A stretch of 64,000 nucleotides of DNA from Tigriopus japonicus (lineage: Eukaryota > Arthropoda > Copepoda > Harpacticoida > Harpacticidae): assembly GCA_010645155.1 (NCBI GenBank), contig JAAGOF010000203.1, positions 182,300-246,299 on the forward strand. The letters run 5' to 3'. Shown here one piece after another: positions 1-11,575 of this stretch. Each line of letters opens with the position of its first letter. The stretch's first letter is position 1. Below the pieces are notes generated by a model that saw nothing but the letters and a program-made list of their open reading frames with translations, searched no databases and had not been told where the DNA came from. The position numbers and the translations under genes were made by a program.

Positions 1-837
1 GACGAATTATTTACCTCCCATTTCTTGAAACATTGGGAAACTTTAGTGATACGTTTTCGGAAAGACCAGTTTTTTTGACAAAAGATTTTTTGAAATCCTA
101 TCATGAAGATTCTTGAAAAAATTGATTGAAAAACGGGAATTTTCTTTTAGTTTTGCTAGACAAAGCCCCAATATTTAAAAACTGCTCAAAACGCCAAAAT
201 ATTTAAATCAAAAATTTTTCATATATATAAATGAATTGTGATTATTTTGCATAAACAGAATGAACCCTTTATCAGGTTGAAAAGATTTTCAAACAAAAAA
301 AGTTGTTAAGAAATTGTGAAATATATATGATGAAACTGTGTGATCTTTGATGATCAATCTCATATCCATTTGTTTCTTGTTCATCAGAACTTAGTAGGTG
401 ATCAAGTATGCTAGTGAACACCTCCCTGACGTCAAGGACCCTAGAGCAAGGAAAAGGCACAGAATATTTGGTCCTGCCAAAAGTTAGGCCATTCAATGCA
501 AGTCTAAAGATCACTCAAAAGTTAAATTATCATTCTTTTACCCATTCTAAAAGCATAAAATTTATTCATATGATACCATTTGGCATTCAGAAATGTTTTT
601 GAGCTTTGGTATGTTGTATTTTTGGCAAAAAAAAGTCAGGCACAAGTTCAGTTTTGCTCGAGTGTAGGCTGAAGAACATATCTTACTCTTCCCATTTTTG
701 GATTTTTATTATAAAGGACAAAAAATTCAATCTTTGACTTTATTTGATTGAACATGAATGAGGGGTAGTATTAACCACATTCCAGAAATTGTGAGATGGA
801 TTTTAGATGTGCTTGGAAAGAACTTTGCCAATGAAAT
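1..837. other. AT-rich stretch, no feature recognised
   Basis: I see no convincing coding region, structural RNA or transposon end here. Short open frames on both strands have AT-biased composition and no recognisable motif. Confidence 0.4.
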
Positions 838-910
838 CTAATCTGAAATCCAAGCAAGAAAGGAAGGCAAAGCTAAAGCTAGATCATTGGCAAAACTCAG
901 AAAATTACTG

Positions 911-1216
911 TCAATAGCTAGAAAACACACCAATCGTGCAACTGTGTTGTGAATTTTGTTGAATAAGGTTGTTGACCATATTGTTGTCTTTGTTAACTTC
1001 ACATTTGATAAATGTTTCTTGCCTTTTTTCGTTACTAAGCACCATAAATTGTGTTGCCTTCTTCTTGCAAAATGCGATCGACGCGTTGCACTCCACGTTC
1101 TCCACGGTGATTTTTCCGACTTTCTGAGATTTAAGGACATCCCCAGAGAAAGTCTTTGTAAATTCGAAAAGCTGAATATATCCAGGTTTCGAAACTGAAT
1201 ACATTAAATTCGCCAA
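911..1216 (-). CDS. Hypothetical short open frame
   Basis: A 101-codon frame with mixed composition (several Cys, Lys and Asn residues) and no motif I recognise. A second open frame of similar length overlaps it on the same strand (838-1140), so at most one can be real. There is no clear splice context and no neighbouring gene. It could be an exon of an unknown gene or chance. Function unknown. Confidence 0.2.
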   Translation of the reverse strand: MANLMYSVSKPGYIQLFEFTKTFSGDVLKSQKVGKITVENVECNASIAFCKKKATQFMVLSNEKRQETFIKCEVNKDNNMVNNLIQQNSQHSCTIGVFSSY

Positions 1217-1943
1217 TGGGCCATTTTCAGGACAAAAATGAACATTAATAAAATGTTACGAGTTGTTTCAAATAAATCCCGCCATTCAAACTACACAATC
1301 TGGGTGACTAAAAATGAAATTTTCAAAAATAAATGCTCGATATTCCATAAAATTCACTTGAAATTATCATGCAGTTATTGTAAATCTTACTAGCCACATT
1401 TCTTGCTACATATAAGAAAGCAAATGACTGAGTATTTTTAGTTCCTATAGCACATTTGCGTTTCTTCGTTAATGCAACTTGCTTCTACTGGCAAATCTGG
1501 TCACTTCCGATCAGCGAAGATTAAACTCTTTCGTTCCATTTGTTTGAGATCCAAGTGTTGCCAAAAATACATAATTGAAAAAAATGATGGCTTTTCATCG
1601 ATTGATAGACATAATTGTTAAAACTTTGAGCTTTCGTGTGAACAATAAAAATATACCAAATATTTTAAATTTAAAAGCATTTAGGTGCATTATGTATGAG
1701 GTACGTTGAACCAATACAGCTCAATTTTTTCATTGGGGAAACTTGGTCAGGTTATTGTTTATTCTGTTTTGCAGTTACCGGTTACCTTTCTTTTAAGTTC
1801 TACTCTCTGCTTGTTCTGTAATTCCTTCGAATGGACAAAGTCCCTAATTTTGGCAAGCCTTATAACGGGCATCAACTTGTTTTCTTCCTGTCTAACGTCC
1901 TACAATCGGCCAGCCACAATTCAATAAAAGCCAAGAATTCAAA
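1217..1943. other. Intergenic, nothing recognised
   Basis: AT-rich sequence with only short frames. The frame at 1706-1927 is hydrophobic but has no family signature. Confidence 0.35.
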
Positions 1944-2750
1944 ATGTGCATCAAGAAAGACCTAAGATTACCTTTTTCAATGTCTTGTGTAGACATTTGC
2001 GACACTGATTTTCAGACTCTAGAATTGAAGACTTGTGACATGATGCTCAAGAAAGGAGAAGAATACTATCGGACCATGAAGTTAGCCTCGCAAGTGCAGA
2101 AGCATTTAAGTGAAGAAAACCTTAGTTTACGCTGTGTACAGACAATAGTGTTACATCCCCAATCCTTCCCACAATCATTGCCTGTGCAACTGATTTTGTA
2201 AAGAAGAGAATATAGGAGTACCCAAGCAAGAACAATGGAACTGTCTCTCAAATAAATGTTTGGTGATTGATCCAATCTAAAAATGTGTTTTGAACAACTT
2301 TTCAAAGACATGTACAATCATTCGCTGAACCCAAACCCTTGAATCATCATCTGAAACATGAATCAAAAGAGACCCCTTCGACTTCTTTGGAGATTCAGTG
2401 GACCTTCAGAATAACCTAAGACACTGCAACCAATCAACAAATAGCCTCAAAAACCTGCAGATCAAAGTGCAAAAAGTTATTCGAACTTGCAGCAACGTCC
2501 TTGAGAGAAAAAGTCCAACTGAAAAAGCTTTTAGAGATGACACACATCCCTAGTGTGTATAAGATAGGATAAAAAAGCAATGGCATGTTATAAGAAGTGT
2601 AACTTGTGCACGAAATGCAAGTCCAGAACATTAGAAGAGACAAGAACCTGGTCCAGAACTTGAGATGTCATAATGCCCAATATTCCTGGAAACGTCTCAC
2701 AGAAATTGGCTCAAGAAATACAACGTTCAACAAAATGAAGCAATGAGCCT
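1944..2750 (+). pseudogene. Possible decayed coding remnant of unknown family
   Basis: An 85-codon frame (1944-2201) is followed by further protein-like stretches in shifting frames to about 2750, for example a Lys/Leu-rich, helix-like segment near 2430-2560 and an Asn/Arg-rich one near 2610-2740. The average codon look differs from the flanks, but stops and frameshifts break it and no domain is recognisable. It may be a dead transposon gene. This is an inference from texture only. Confidence 0.2.
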
Positions 2751-3770
2751 TGGCATGGCTCATAAAGTCAAACTATGGATGGACAAGAAAACTTTCCAAT
2801 TCGAGAGTTTTGTCAGGGAACCTTAAAAAATCAAACATTATATTCTCACTAGCATGTACAAGATGAGCAATTTAGCAATAATTAGGTCAATCATTCAAGA
2901 TTTCTCTCCAGACCTAATCATTGTCCCATGATATCATGAACAACTGTGACATATAGATCCTTTATGTAAATAAAGATGTTTCATCGCTGATCATATTGAT
3001 ATTCCGTTTCAGTAAATAAAATCAAACCAAATTTTGAAGAGGTCATTGGCAGCTATCTCTTGAAATATAACCCAAATGTCCATTATGTTTTGTCTTGTTT
3101 GAAAATTTCATAAAAAATCTACCCGGTGAGCAATGAATTTTCACGCCCGCCTATCATTAAGATTTCTGCCAGAGAAAAGTAAGGTGTGATGAATTAAGAA
3201 AACCATTTTGAAGGTTTGTTTTTCTTCGAGTTTGCTTTTGATTTTTTTCATAAATATGACCATAATGAAAAAGGAAATTAAAAGGTGCCACAACTTGGAT
3301 TTGCTTTGTGTCTGACGTGAACTTATAAAGCCTGCGAAAATCGAAGGATGTTTGGTCTGACAATGATTGAGCAACCAAGAAACCGAAGAGTCTAGATGCA
3401 CACAAGGACATCTAGAATAGATTCTAGATGTCCGTGATGCACACTACAAGTGGTTAAAGTTAGTTGGGCGGTTCCTGCCGCACTCTTTATTATAAAGATT
3501 AACCAATCTATCAGAATCTGGAATAAAAACAGTCATTATCTTTTATGCCAGCACTTTTCATTGTTATCATTTACACTTCGTTGACTTATCTTACGTAAAA
3601 TACAAATTATTTTCGTTCAGATGATGCCTGTCTTTTCTCGAAAGAAATCATCAGAGGATTTCATTGTCATCAGCATGACTGACGAATTAATCTTCATAAA
3701 GCGAAGAAAACCTTTCTCCGATGTATGGTAGTGGTATTTCACAAATGTAACTTCTGAAGAATACCTTCTT
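2751..3770. other. Intergenic, nothing coding recognised
   Basis: No supported gene. A perfect inverted repeat with 10-bp arms and a 4-bp loop lies at 3408-3431 (arms ACATCTAGAA / TTCTAGATGT). Confidence 0.35.
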
Positions 3771-3842
3771 AACCCTTACCTAAACTAACTAAAAACCTAA
3801 CCTAATCTAATCTAACACAATAGAATGTAATCCAACCCAACT
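3771..3842. repeat. Degenerate CTAAC/CCTAA-like short repeat
   Basis: The stretch reads as loosely repeated CCTAA/TCTAA/CTAAC units. The arthropod telomere repeat is TTAGG (complement CCTAA), so this could be a decayed interstitial telomere-like tract, or simply a biased simple repeat. It is too imperfect to decide. Confidence 0.3.
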
Positions 3843-4835
3843 TTGTTTCAGTTTTAAAGAAATAGTTCACGCAACCTCAGGAAATCAGTGAGATTATAGC
3901 CGAGACTAGAGCGCTATAATAAAAGAGTACGCGCATGTGCCATTTTGGTCCCAAGACGTCGGTTCCATTGTACTGTGGTTCTTGGGTTCGACCTGTTTGA
4001 GGCAACTTTACCTATGCACTATTTACTACCAAATTGACGCTCATGATCTCAGCTTACCTTTGAAAGCATAATGTTTGACCTTCATAGCCTTTGAAGGCCA
4101 AGGCTGGCCAAAACCGTGGGTGCCGGAAGATAACCTTCTCGTTCTCCTTAAACCTCGACGCGCGTTCAAGGCCAGTGCTGCTGTGAATTGACTCGGTAAT
4201 GTCAGCTCTTGATGAATCTCCACGCTGATTTGCATTGAGTTTCTTACTTTTTAGGAAAACTTAATCTAACTAGATACGAAATTGATTGGTGAATATTTAG
4301 AACGTCACTTGAAGCCATTAGAGCGTTTTCCTTGCGCACAATATTGCATTGTCATGTGAAATGACTTTTTTGTTGAACAATTATCTGGCAGCCCTGGTGA
4401 AGTTGCGCATTCGTAGCAGTCGTCAGGCTGACAGTGCTACAGACTGTTATGCCTAACTTTGTAAAAAGTTTTGATATTTTGTACTCATAATATATATGAC
4501 AGAAGCAATTTAAGTAAGTTTTTGCAATTCATCTATCAATTTTTGACTTTGTCACTAATTATTACATGAAACTAAAGAAGCTCATGGGATAGAAGTATCA
4601 TTTCAAATATTGGACCTGATTTAAAGCAAATTGTAATGGTTCTTTCTTCACAAGAAATGTTTCAAACTTATGAATCAAAGATGCAAAGAAGTTGTATTTG
4701 GTCTTGCTGAATATCAAACTCATCAAAAATATTGCAACAAAGAACTTCATACCGGTTTTGCAATTTTTTTTAAATGAAAATAGATCACCTAAATGAAATA
4801 CTCACTTTCATGAATGGATAAGCATATTTGGACAA

Positions 4836-5055
4836 TTTTAGCTGGAGATTTGGGGTCCAAACTGGCTAAGAATGGATCAGAACATGGCTTGGGTGTTTTG
4901 TAGAACAGGAAAAATTGATTTTGATTGATTGTCAAAACAGCTTGAGAATTATAATAATTTTTTTAAATTAAGTTTTTGAAGGTTTGGTCTCACTTCTGAC
5001 ACATCCCCAGCCATTTTGAGCCCGGAATCCCCAGCTTAATTTGTTTGATAACACT
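4836..5055. repeat. Diverged copy of the TA-type MITE
   Basis: The order of short blocks (GGGGTCCAAA..., GGATCAGAACATGGCTTG, then CACATCCCCAGCCATTTTGAG...) follows the MITE at 37608-37889 with many substitutions. It lies inside the long-TIR element, so it inserted into it or was part of its load. Confidence 0.45.
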
Positions 5056-5337
5056 CTTCTATTGGAAAGGACTTTCCAGACGTCATTGAAAATAACATCA
5101 ACATCCCTTCAGCAATAAATTCTCAAATCAAAAGTCATTCTTAAATTGATTTACCACCCAGAACATTGTACAAATATTTAGAGGGTATTGGTGAGAAGAA
5201 AAAAATCCAAAAAAAAGACAAGAGGAGAGCCTGCATAAATGATGGAGAAGAGAAAAAAATGAAAGGCTTTAGGTTAAGATAATATCAGGTGGGAGCAAAA
5301 GTCAACAGTTTTGATGCCTGATTTGAAAGACGTTAGA

Positions 5338-5507
5338 CTCCAGAAGTTAGGCTCCAGAAGTTAGGGTTGTACAGTACCAAGAGAAGGTATGAAAGGTATC
5401 TGATACTGTATGTTTTCAAGAGCATTCATGGGCTTTGTCCTAACCCAGGATTTGAGATCAGTTGTAGCGATCGTAGAGGTTTTACGTGCGCCCTGAGAGC
5501 ACCTCCA
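5338..5507 (+). mobile_element. LINE-B fragment (RT C-terminal region), cut by assembly gap
   Basis: The plus-strand translation matches the C-terminal domain of the LINE-B copies at 24742-26990 and 51095-52005 (motif RYERYLILYVFKSIHGLCPN, then a Cys/Arg-rich segment). It runs directly into the gap at 5508. It lies inside the long-TIR element. Confidence 0.75.
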
Positions 5508-5850
5508 NNNNNNNNNNNNNNNNNNNNNNNNNNNNNNNNNNNNNNNNNNNNNNNNNNNNNNNNNNNNNNNNNNNNNNNNNNNNNNNNNNNNNNNNNNNNN
5601 NNNNNNNNNNNNNNNNNNNNNNNNNNNNNNNNNNNNNNNNNNNNNNNNNNNNNNNNNNNNNNNNNNNNNNNNNNNNNNNNNNNNNNNNNNNNNNNNNNNN
5701 NNNNNNNNNNNNNNNNNNNNNNNNNNNNNNNNNNNNNNNNNNNNNNNNNNNNNNNNNNNNNNNNNNNNNNNNNNNNNNNNNNNNNNNNNNNNNNNNNNNN
5801 NNNNNNNNNNNNNNNNNNNNNNNNNNNNNNNNNNNNNNNNNNNNNNNNNN
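5508..5850. other. Assembly gap (343 N)
   Basis: Run of N. Open frames spanning it are artefacts of translating N. Confidence 0.99.
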
Positions 5851-6294
5851 ACAAATATGCAATGCTTGAGAGTGAAAAAAAAATGTGTGTCTGCCAAAGC
5901 AAAACCTAGTGGAAAATAAACTCCAAGGAAGTGTCATGCGAACCCAAGAAAGTCTCTCAAATTTAAAATCAAACTAAGAATAGATTTGCAGTTGAGATGT
6001 TCCAAAAAAAAATAGCAAAAAAACTTCGTCAGTATGAAAGTGTGGCAGGCTCAATTTTTTTAAAAAGTTGTCCCTGTATAGGTGAGATAATTTACCAATC
6101 ATGATAACAAAATTGTACCTTCTACTTTCATTTTTTCTGTCAAATTGAGATTGAAATAAGTTCTTAAGCTTTGTAATAGAGATAAATGCATGCACTTGTT
6201 ATGTAAATTTGTGAGTTTTAATAACTATTTTTTAAAAGCTAATTTTTTGAGTCAATGTCGGATTAAGTTGTAAAAAAGTAAGTTTATAAGGTTA

Positions 6295-6446
6295 TGTAAA
6301 GATGAGGTAAACTCCTTTGGTAGTTTCCTTGTATTTCATATCGTTTCCTGAACCAATTTTCTTGAGTCTTGATACAAGAAAAATCTTAATATAAGCAACA
6401 TTTTGCCGCTGACAGAAAAGTTTCTTATATCGAAATTCGACTGTAA
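6295..6446 (+). repeat. Dispersed repeat, copy 1
   Basis: About 150 bp (from GATGAGGTAAACTCC to CGACTGTAAT) recurs with substitutions at 8930-9075. This copy sits immediately inside the right arm of the long-TIR element. Origin unknown. Confidence 0.55.
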
Positions 6447-7519
6447 TTGAAATGATACTTCTATCCCATGAGCTTCTTTAGTTTCATGTAATAATTAGTG
6501 ACAAAGTCAAAAATTGATAGATGAATTGCAAAAACTTACTTAAATTGCTTCTGTCATATATATTATGAGTACAAAATATCAAAACTTTTTACAAAGTTAG
6601 GCATAACAGTCTGTAGCACTGTCAGCCTGACGACTGCTACGAATGCGCAACTTCACCAGGGCTGCCAGATAATTGTTCAACAAAAAAGTCATTTCACATG
6701 ACAATGCAATATTGTGCGCAAGGAAAACGCTCTAATGGCTTCAAGTGACGTTCTAAATATTCACCAATCAATTTCGTATCTAGTTAGATTAAGTTTTCCT
6801 AAAAAGTAAGAAACTCAATGCAAATCAGCGTGGAGATTCATCAAGAGCTGACATTACCGAGTCAATTCACAGCAGCACTGGCCTTGAACGCGCGTCGAGG
6901 TTTAAGGAGAACGAGAAGGTTATCTTCCGGCACCCACGGTTTTGGCCAGCCTTGGCCTTCAAAGGCTATGAAGGTCAAACATTATGCTTTCAAAGGTAAG
7001 CTGAGATCATGAGCGTCAATTTGGAAGTAAATAGTGCATAGGTAAAGTTGCCTCAAACAGGTCGAACCCAAGAACCACAGTACAATGGAACCGACGTCTT
7101 GGGACCAAAATGGCACATGCGCGTACTCTTTTATTATAGCGCTCTAGCCGAGACTTGGTTTGTGGTAATGATTGTCCATCTTTTGTTAAAGACAACATAC
7201 TTTCTGTCATTGGCATTGTTCAAGGGCATTCTTCACTTCGTAGAATGAAATAAATTTTCATCTCTGTCTTTTTTCAACACTTTACAGTCTTCTTTTGACT
7301 TAAAAACCCTTATAAAGTACTGAAAATAGAGACAGAAAATTTACATCATTCTATGCAATGAAGAATGCACAATTATAAAGATCATGTTGTCTTCAACTAA
7401 AGATGGACAATTATCATTATTAAGCAAGTCAGTGAATCAAGAATTTGCGTATATTTGACTTAAAACAATTAAATAACACAATTTCAATTCTTTAATAGTA
7501 GAGTAATTTAAGTATTTGT

Positions 7520-8307
7520 CCATGATGAATGTAGGAGGAGACTAATGATATGAAAGAGTGGGAACGGCTGCATTTGATGCAGAAGCATTTTAGACCCCAC
7601 GTCGATCTGAGTGTCATGAATTTGGCGTCTGAATTTTTCTAACAACTCCGATGACCGGGTTGCCAGCGGCAAAAAGTTCTAAAGTCTGGAAGCCCGAACA
7701 AGGAATGCATTTTCTCTAGACTTCAGCCTACCCTATAGAGTCCTTCAAGCGGAACCGGTAAAATAGAAAACACCTACAACCTTTGAGCCTTGCGACACAA
7801 AATTTCTGATTTTACGTGTCCAATATTTATTGGGAAGTTCGAAAACGGCTCAAACTTTTGTACCAGGGTTCAATTTTTGGGGCTGTATTAGTACGGTGAC
7901 CACCCAATCTTATGTTTTGTGACCTCCCAGTCAGCTGTTTGTTAAAGGACCGTATGGAACCCATAAAAGTGTAGCTTGGGAGGCTCTGGTTTCTCGGGTA
8001 CTATTTCCTTGAATATCTTAGAAGGGTTTGTCGTTTTCTTGGCCCAGATCTACGAATATAAGGTTGTTGAGAAGTTTGTATATCCACACAAGATTTTGTT
8101 TCATTCCATGAGACTCCAATGGTTCAATTTCAAGGGTCTTCAGCCTATCTGGATAAAAAATATTTCACATTCCAGGCAGGCCTTTTGTGAAACGCCGCAA
8201 GACGGACTTCAACTTCATTTTGTCCATCTTCAAATAAGGGCTCCAAGCTGGGTAACCATCCTCAAGGGAGGAACGAACAAACAAACACGTTGAATAACTT
8301 TATCATC
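7520..8307 (-). pseudogene. LINE-A reverse transcriptase C-terminal part, decayed (3' half)
   Basis: The minus strand gives the typical thumb and C-terminal part of a Jockey/CR1-type LINE RT. About 8280-7970 carries an EDGYPAWSPYLK motif followed by a Leu/Val/Arg-rich RRFTKGLPGM segment, and 7750-7600 carries ENAFLVRASRL followed by a stop and then a FLPLATRSSE-type segment. There are at least two in-frame stops. The left end of hAT element h begins at 8316. The missing upstream part of this LINE resumes at 12255, and joining at the target duplication gives continuous LINE reading apart from a frameshift. Dead element. Confidence 0.75.
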
Positions 8308-8499
8308 ATTGACAAGCAGTGTGGCCAACTAGCACTTTTTATGCTGATTTCTGATAATTAGCATGTTTTCAAGGGCCAAAGCATTGCAGAATTTTGATTA
8401 GCATTGCTCGATTTTTAGCATCTTTCTAGCATTATTTGAAAGGCTCTAGAATCGCAAAATTTTGCATAGCATTTTTTTTTTTTGGGGGGGGGCGGATTT

Positions 8500-8857
8500 T
8501 TAATACCGCTACAAGGAATGGGATTCCCTGTAAAGAGAGTTAATGATTAATTTAGTTTATAAAATTACCGTTTATATGAAATTTGATCTACCAATGAGTT
8601 ACTGTTGGCAGATCTGTACAACCCTTGAAGAGTGGGTTGGTCAGGAATGTTATTCAAAAATTTGTCCCATCCTGCCTTAAATGCTGCTAGAGGATCAGCT
8701 CCTACATATTCCCGACGAAGGCAAATAGGCAACAAATTAAACAATGAAGGAGCCCGATAAAGAAGAGAGGAGCACTTCATTGTTCGAACTAGCCTTGATT
8801 CCTTAGGATTTGGAGGTGCTCTCAGGGCGCACGTAAAACCTCTACGATCGCTACAAT
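8500..8857 (-). mobile_element. LINE-B 3' fragment
   Basis: The minus-strand translation ends with the family's C-terminus (SSLLYRAPSLFNLLPICLRR and, further on, ANSNSLVDQISYKR), followed by a 3' UTR (TCTCTTTACAGGGAATCCCA region, minus) shared with the copy at 51095. 5' truncated, as is usual for LINEs. It lies inside hAT element h. Confidence 0.8.
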
Positions 8858-8929
8858 TTAATATTTTTTCAGAATAATTTAAGCATTATGGAATAATTAA
8901 TTGGAATAATTATGGAATAATTATATAAA

Positions 8930-9075
8930 GGTGAGGTAAAGTCCTCCAATAGTTTCCTGTATTTTTTAATGTTTCTTGAGCCAATTTTCTTGAGTCTCAA
9001 TATTAACAAAATCTCGATACAAGCAATATTTTGAAGCTGACAGAAAAGTTGCTTAAAATGAGATTCCGCTGTAAT
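8930..9075 (+). repeat. Dispersed repeat, copy 2
   Basis: Direct-orientation copy of 6295-6446, moderately diverged, just beyond a LINE-B fragment. Confidence 0.5.
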
Positions 9076-9278
9076 GCATTTGAAACTAATTCGGTTTTTA
9101 GCAAGCAAGCATCTGCAAACCAGACTTTGTTAGAACAGATTGTTAAGTTGTAATTTATACATCAAACATATTACAATTGTATTGACTTAAAAATAACAAG
9201 TATTTTTCTTCAAATGATCCTTGTATGACTGTGTTGTAATTGTATTTGAAAAATATACCTTTGGCCTTAGCATTCCAA

Positions 9279-9421
9279 TTTTAAAACGTTTTGCAGTTAC
9301 GATATTTAAACATTTAAAAAAAACCAACAATTCTCAGCTATTGTGTTCAAATTTTAAAACGATTTGCATTTACGATTATTAAACATTTTAAAAACCAACA
9401 ATTCTCAGCTATTGTGTTCAA
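9279..9421 (+). repeat. Tandem duplication, two units of about 71 bp
   Basis: Units 9279-9350 and 9351-9421 both run from ATTTTAAAACG through ACGAT, AACATT and CCAACAATTCTCAGC to TTGTGTTCAA, with a few substitutions and indels. Confidence 0.85.
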
Positions 9422-9679
9422 ATAGTGATCGAGCATTACAGAATTTAATTGCATTCAAGTTTTAACTCTCGGTGTATATTTAAGACGAAATAAAAGTGCT
9501 CGATTTGGCCACCCTGACTTCGAGGGAAACTCAAAAACGAATCGAGGACATTGATTTCACAAACTTTTCGACGCAATGAGCTTTTGAAGGGATGGTAAGG
9601 CCATACTTAGACCAAAAGTGCCAAATTTTATCCCTTCAATTATTGAATACATTGATTTACATGAGTTTTAGAAAACTTA

Positions 9680-9781
9680 ATTTCTGCCATTTTCAGCCAC
9701 TTTCTGCCATTTTCTGCCACTTTTTTCGCATGAATAAAAGCCATTTTCTGCCACCATTTTCTGCCAGGTGGCAGAAAATGG
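9680..9781. repeat. TTCTGCCA-type short repeats ending in a perfect palindrome
   Basis: CATTTTCTGCCA recurs several times. The last copy is followed by its exact reverse complement, giving 13-bp arms at 9754-9766 and 9769-9781 around a GG loop. Confidence 0.8.
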
Positions 9782-9805
9782 ATTTTATATATATGCCATC
9801 ACTGA

Positions 9806-10345
9806 TCACAACTCTTCCAATTTTTCTTTTTTAAGTGGGTTCTATAGTGCAGGTAACCAAATTTCTATTTACAGGCTTTGTTTACCAACAACTTGAGAAG
9901 GGCCTCAAAGCAGTACTTGTGTCAAAAAAAGATTGAATTGGTGATGGAAATAAAACACCAACTACAGAAAAACAGCTTTTTAAACTTAAAATGGATGAAT
10001 CAGTGTTTCAGTAAAAAGTTGAATTTGAAAGGGCTTCTGACCAGAACTATTTTTGTAAAAAGAAGGATTTTTTGAAATCAAATGTAGCTGACCACAAAAA
10101 TCTTAACAAGCAGAATTAACTTTGAAATTTAAGTTGTTTATATGTTTGATGTTGAGTGATTGCAAATTGAAAAAAAATAGGGAAAATAACTTGAAAAGGT
10201 TCCTGAACCCAGAAATGTTCATATTTGGTGTGAAATTTCAGTCTTTAAAATACATGTCTGCTTTTGATTTTGGTAGGTATAAGTGAAACATGAAACAAAA
10301 AATGAAGCGCTCTTTTGGTCCATAACTCGTTTCAATTTCTAGCCT
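9806..10345 (+). repeat. Dispersed repeat R (part of hAT h interior and elsewhere)
   Basis: 9806-9910 matches the reverse complement of 40740-40860, and about 9880-10345 matches 54850-55180 (blocks TTTGGTGTGAAATTTCAGT, TTTTGGTAGGTATAA). This suggests that element h or a relative was once longer and has left several remnants in the window. Confidence 0.5.
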
Positions 10346-10417
10346 TGTTTGAAGAGAAATCACTTTTCGTTTTGCCTTATGGTCTGACTAACTATATTAG
10401 AATAATATAAATGTTTA

Positions 10418-11575
10418 AATTTGTTGTAGACAGCCTCCAAAGCAAATTGGATGTGGTCCAATCAAAAACTAGGGCCCCTATTGATTCCGATCAGTTAAAG
10501 AAGGAAAGTAGAGTGATCCAGGAGACTAAGACGAAACCAAAGGCGTTTTTCTCTTTTGCAAACACAAAGAGAAAAATGAAGCATCCAGTAGGACCTTTTG
10601 AGGTCGACGATAAAACCGTCAATGATAGTGAGGTTATGGCCAATATGCTTGGAGATCAGTTATCAAGTGTATTTTCAATTCCGAAAAGGGTTGTTAGAGG
10701 AGGTCATGACTGTATTAATGTTGTTGATGAGCCTGGCATTGATAGTCAGGACAATCAATTGGAGGATCTGGTAGTAACAGATCAAGATGCTTTAGAGGCC
10801 ATCAGAGCTTAAAGTTCTTGAGTTCTCCTGGACCTGATAGTGTGACATCTCAGTTTCTGAAAAAACGTTCACAGATTCTTGCCCCTGTTTTCTCCTATTT
10901 GATGCGTCGGATTTTAGATCAGGGCAAGTTTCCCTCTTCCCTAAAAGTAGCTCATGTCGTTCCAATTTTTAAGGGCGGAGATAAGTCACTCCCTAGTAAT
11001 TATAGGCCCATTTCTCTGACTTCCAGTATTGCAAAGGGCTTGAGAAGATCATGAAGTCCAAGCTTGTTGAGTATTTGGAAGCTCATGATATCATTCCCCC
11101 AGGGCAGCATGGGTTTCGAGCCCATTTTAGTACAGTTACCCAATTAGTTGACCATATCGAGCAGATCATTGAGGTGCTTGAAAGTCACCAGTCAGTTGAT
11201 GTAGTCTATCTTGACTTTGCCAAGGCCTTTGATAAGGTGGATCATGGTCTTTTGCTCAATCAACTCAAAGAGTTTGGGATCCAGGGAAAGGTCCTGAATT
11301 GGATTGATAGTTTCATGAGTGATAGGAAGCAAATAGTCAAGGTTGAAGGATCATTTAGTGGCATGTATGATGACAAGTCAGGTGTTCCACAAGGTTCAAT
11401 CTTAGGTCCGCTCCTGTTTATTCTCTTTATTGCTCCTCTCCAGAAGTTTAGAACAAAAGCCAGTATTGCTTCATATGCTGATGACACAAAATTAGTTCGT
11501 GGAAGGAATGGTCAGGACACAAAATGTTTAGTTGAGGACTTGGAGAAAGTCTGCTCTTGGGTTGGCCAGAGTAAT
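10418..11575 (+). pseudogene. LINE-B copy with RT core, frameshifted and truncated
   Basis: Three consecutive frames (10411-10812, 10818-11054, 11051-11602) read through the connecting region and RT domain. Landmarks are SSPGPDSVTSQFLKK (RT entry), SNYRPISLTS, VYLDFAKAFDKVDHG (catalytic motif A), SGVPQGSILGPLLF and ASYADDTKLV (YADD, catalytic motif C). There is a stop or shift near 10812 and a one-base shift near 11043. The 3' end is replaced by a SINE at about 11576. Unlike the copy at 24742-26990, the RT core is retained here. It cannot be functional as read. Confidence 0.85.

Larger units (their letters stand above)
3907..7146. mobile_element. Long-TIR hAT-like (foldback) element with 8-bp target duplication
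   Basis: The left arm (3907-4606) and right arm (6447-7146) are inverted copies of about 700 bp with only scattered mismatches. The outer ends read TAGAGCGC... and ...GCGCTCTA, fitting the hAT terminal pattern YARNG. The 8-bp sequence GCCGAGAC stands directly outside both ends (3899-3906 and 7147-7154), as expected for hAT target duplication; a 10-bp reading (AGCCGAGACT) is also possible. The interior holds a diverged TA-MITE, a LINE-B fragment and an assembly gap, so any transposase could be hidden in the gap or absent. Each arm has the same 64-codon frame (4041-4235 minus, 6818-7012 plus), which I regard as non-coding. MULE-type elements also have long TIRs and 9-10 bp duplications, and are the main alternative. 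Confidence 0.75.

Noticed and set aside
5361..5937. Several open frames of 127-180 codons
   Set aside because: They consist mostly of translated N; only the LINE-B part at 5338-5507 is real sequence.
7976..8293. 105-codon open frame on the plus strand
   Set aside because: The opposite strand gives clear LINE RT sequence, so this frame is its antisense shadow.
8316..9506. Shorter hAT element ending at GGCCACCCTG near 9506
   Set aside because: The octamers do not match (TTGACAAG versus ACTTCGAG); the end at 12254 matches perfectly and restores LINE-A.
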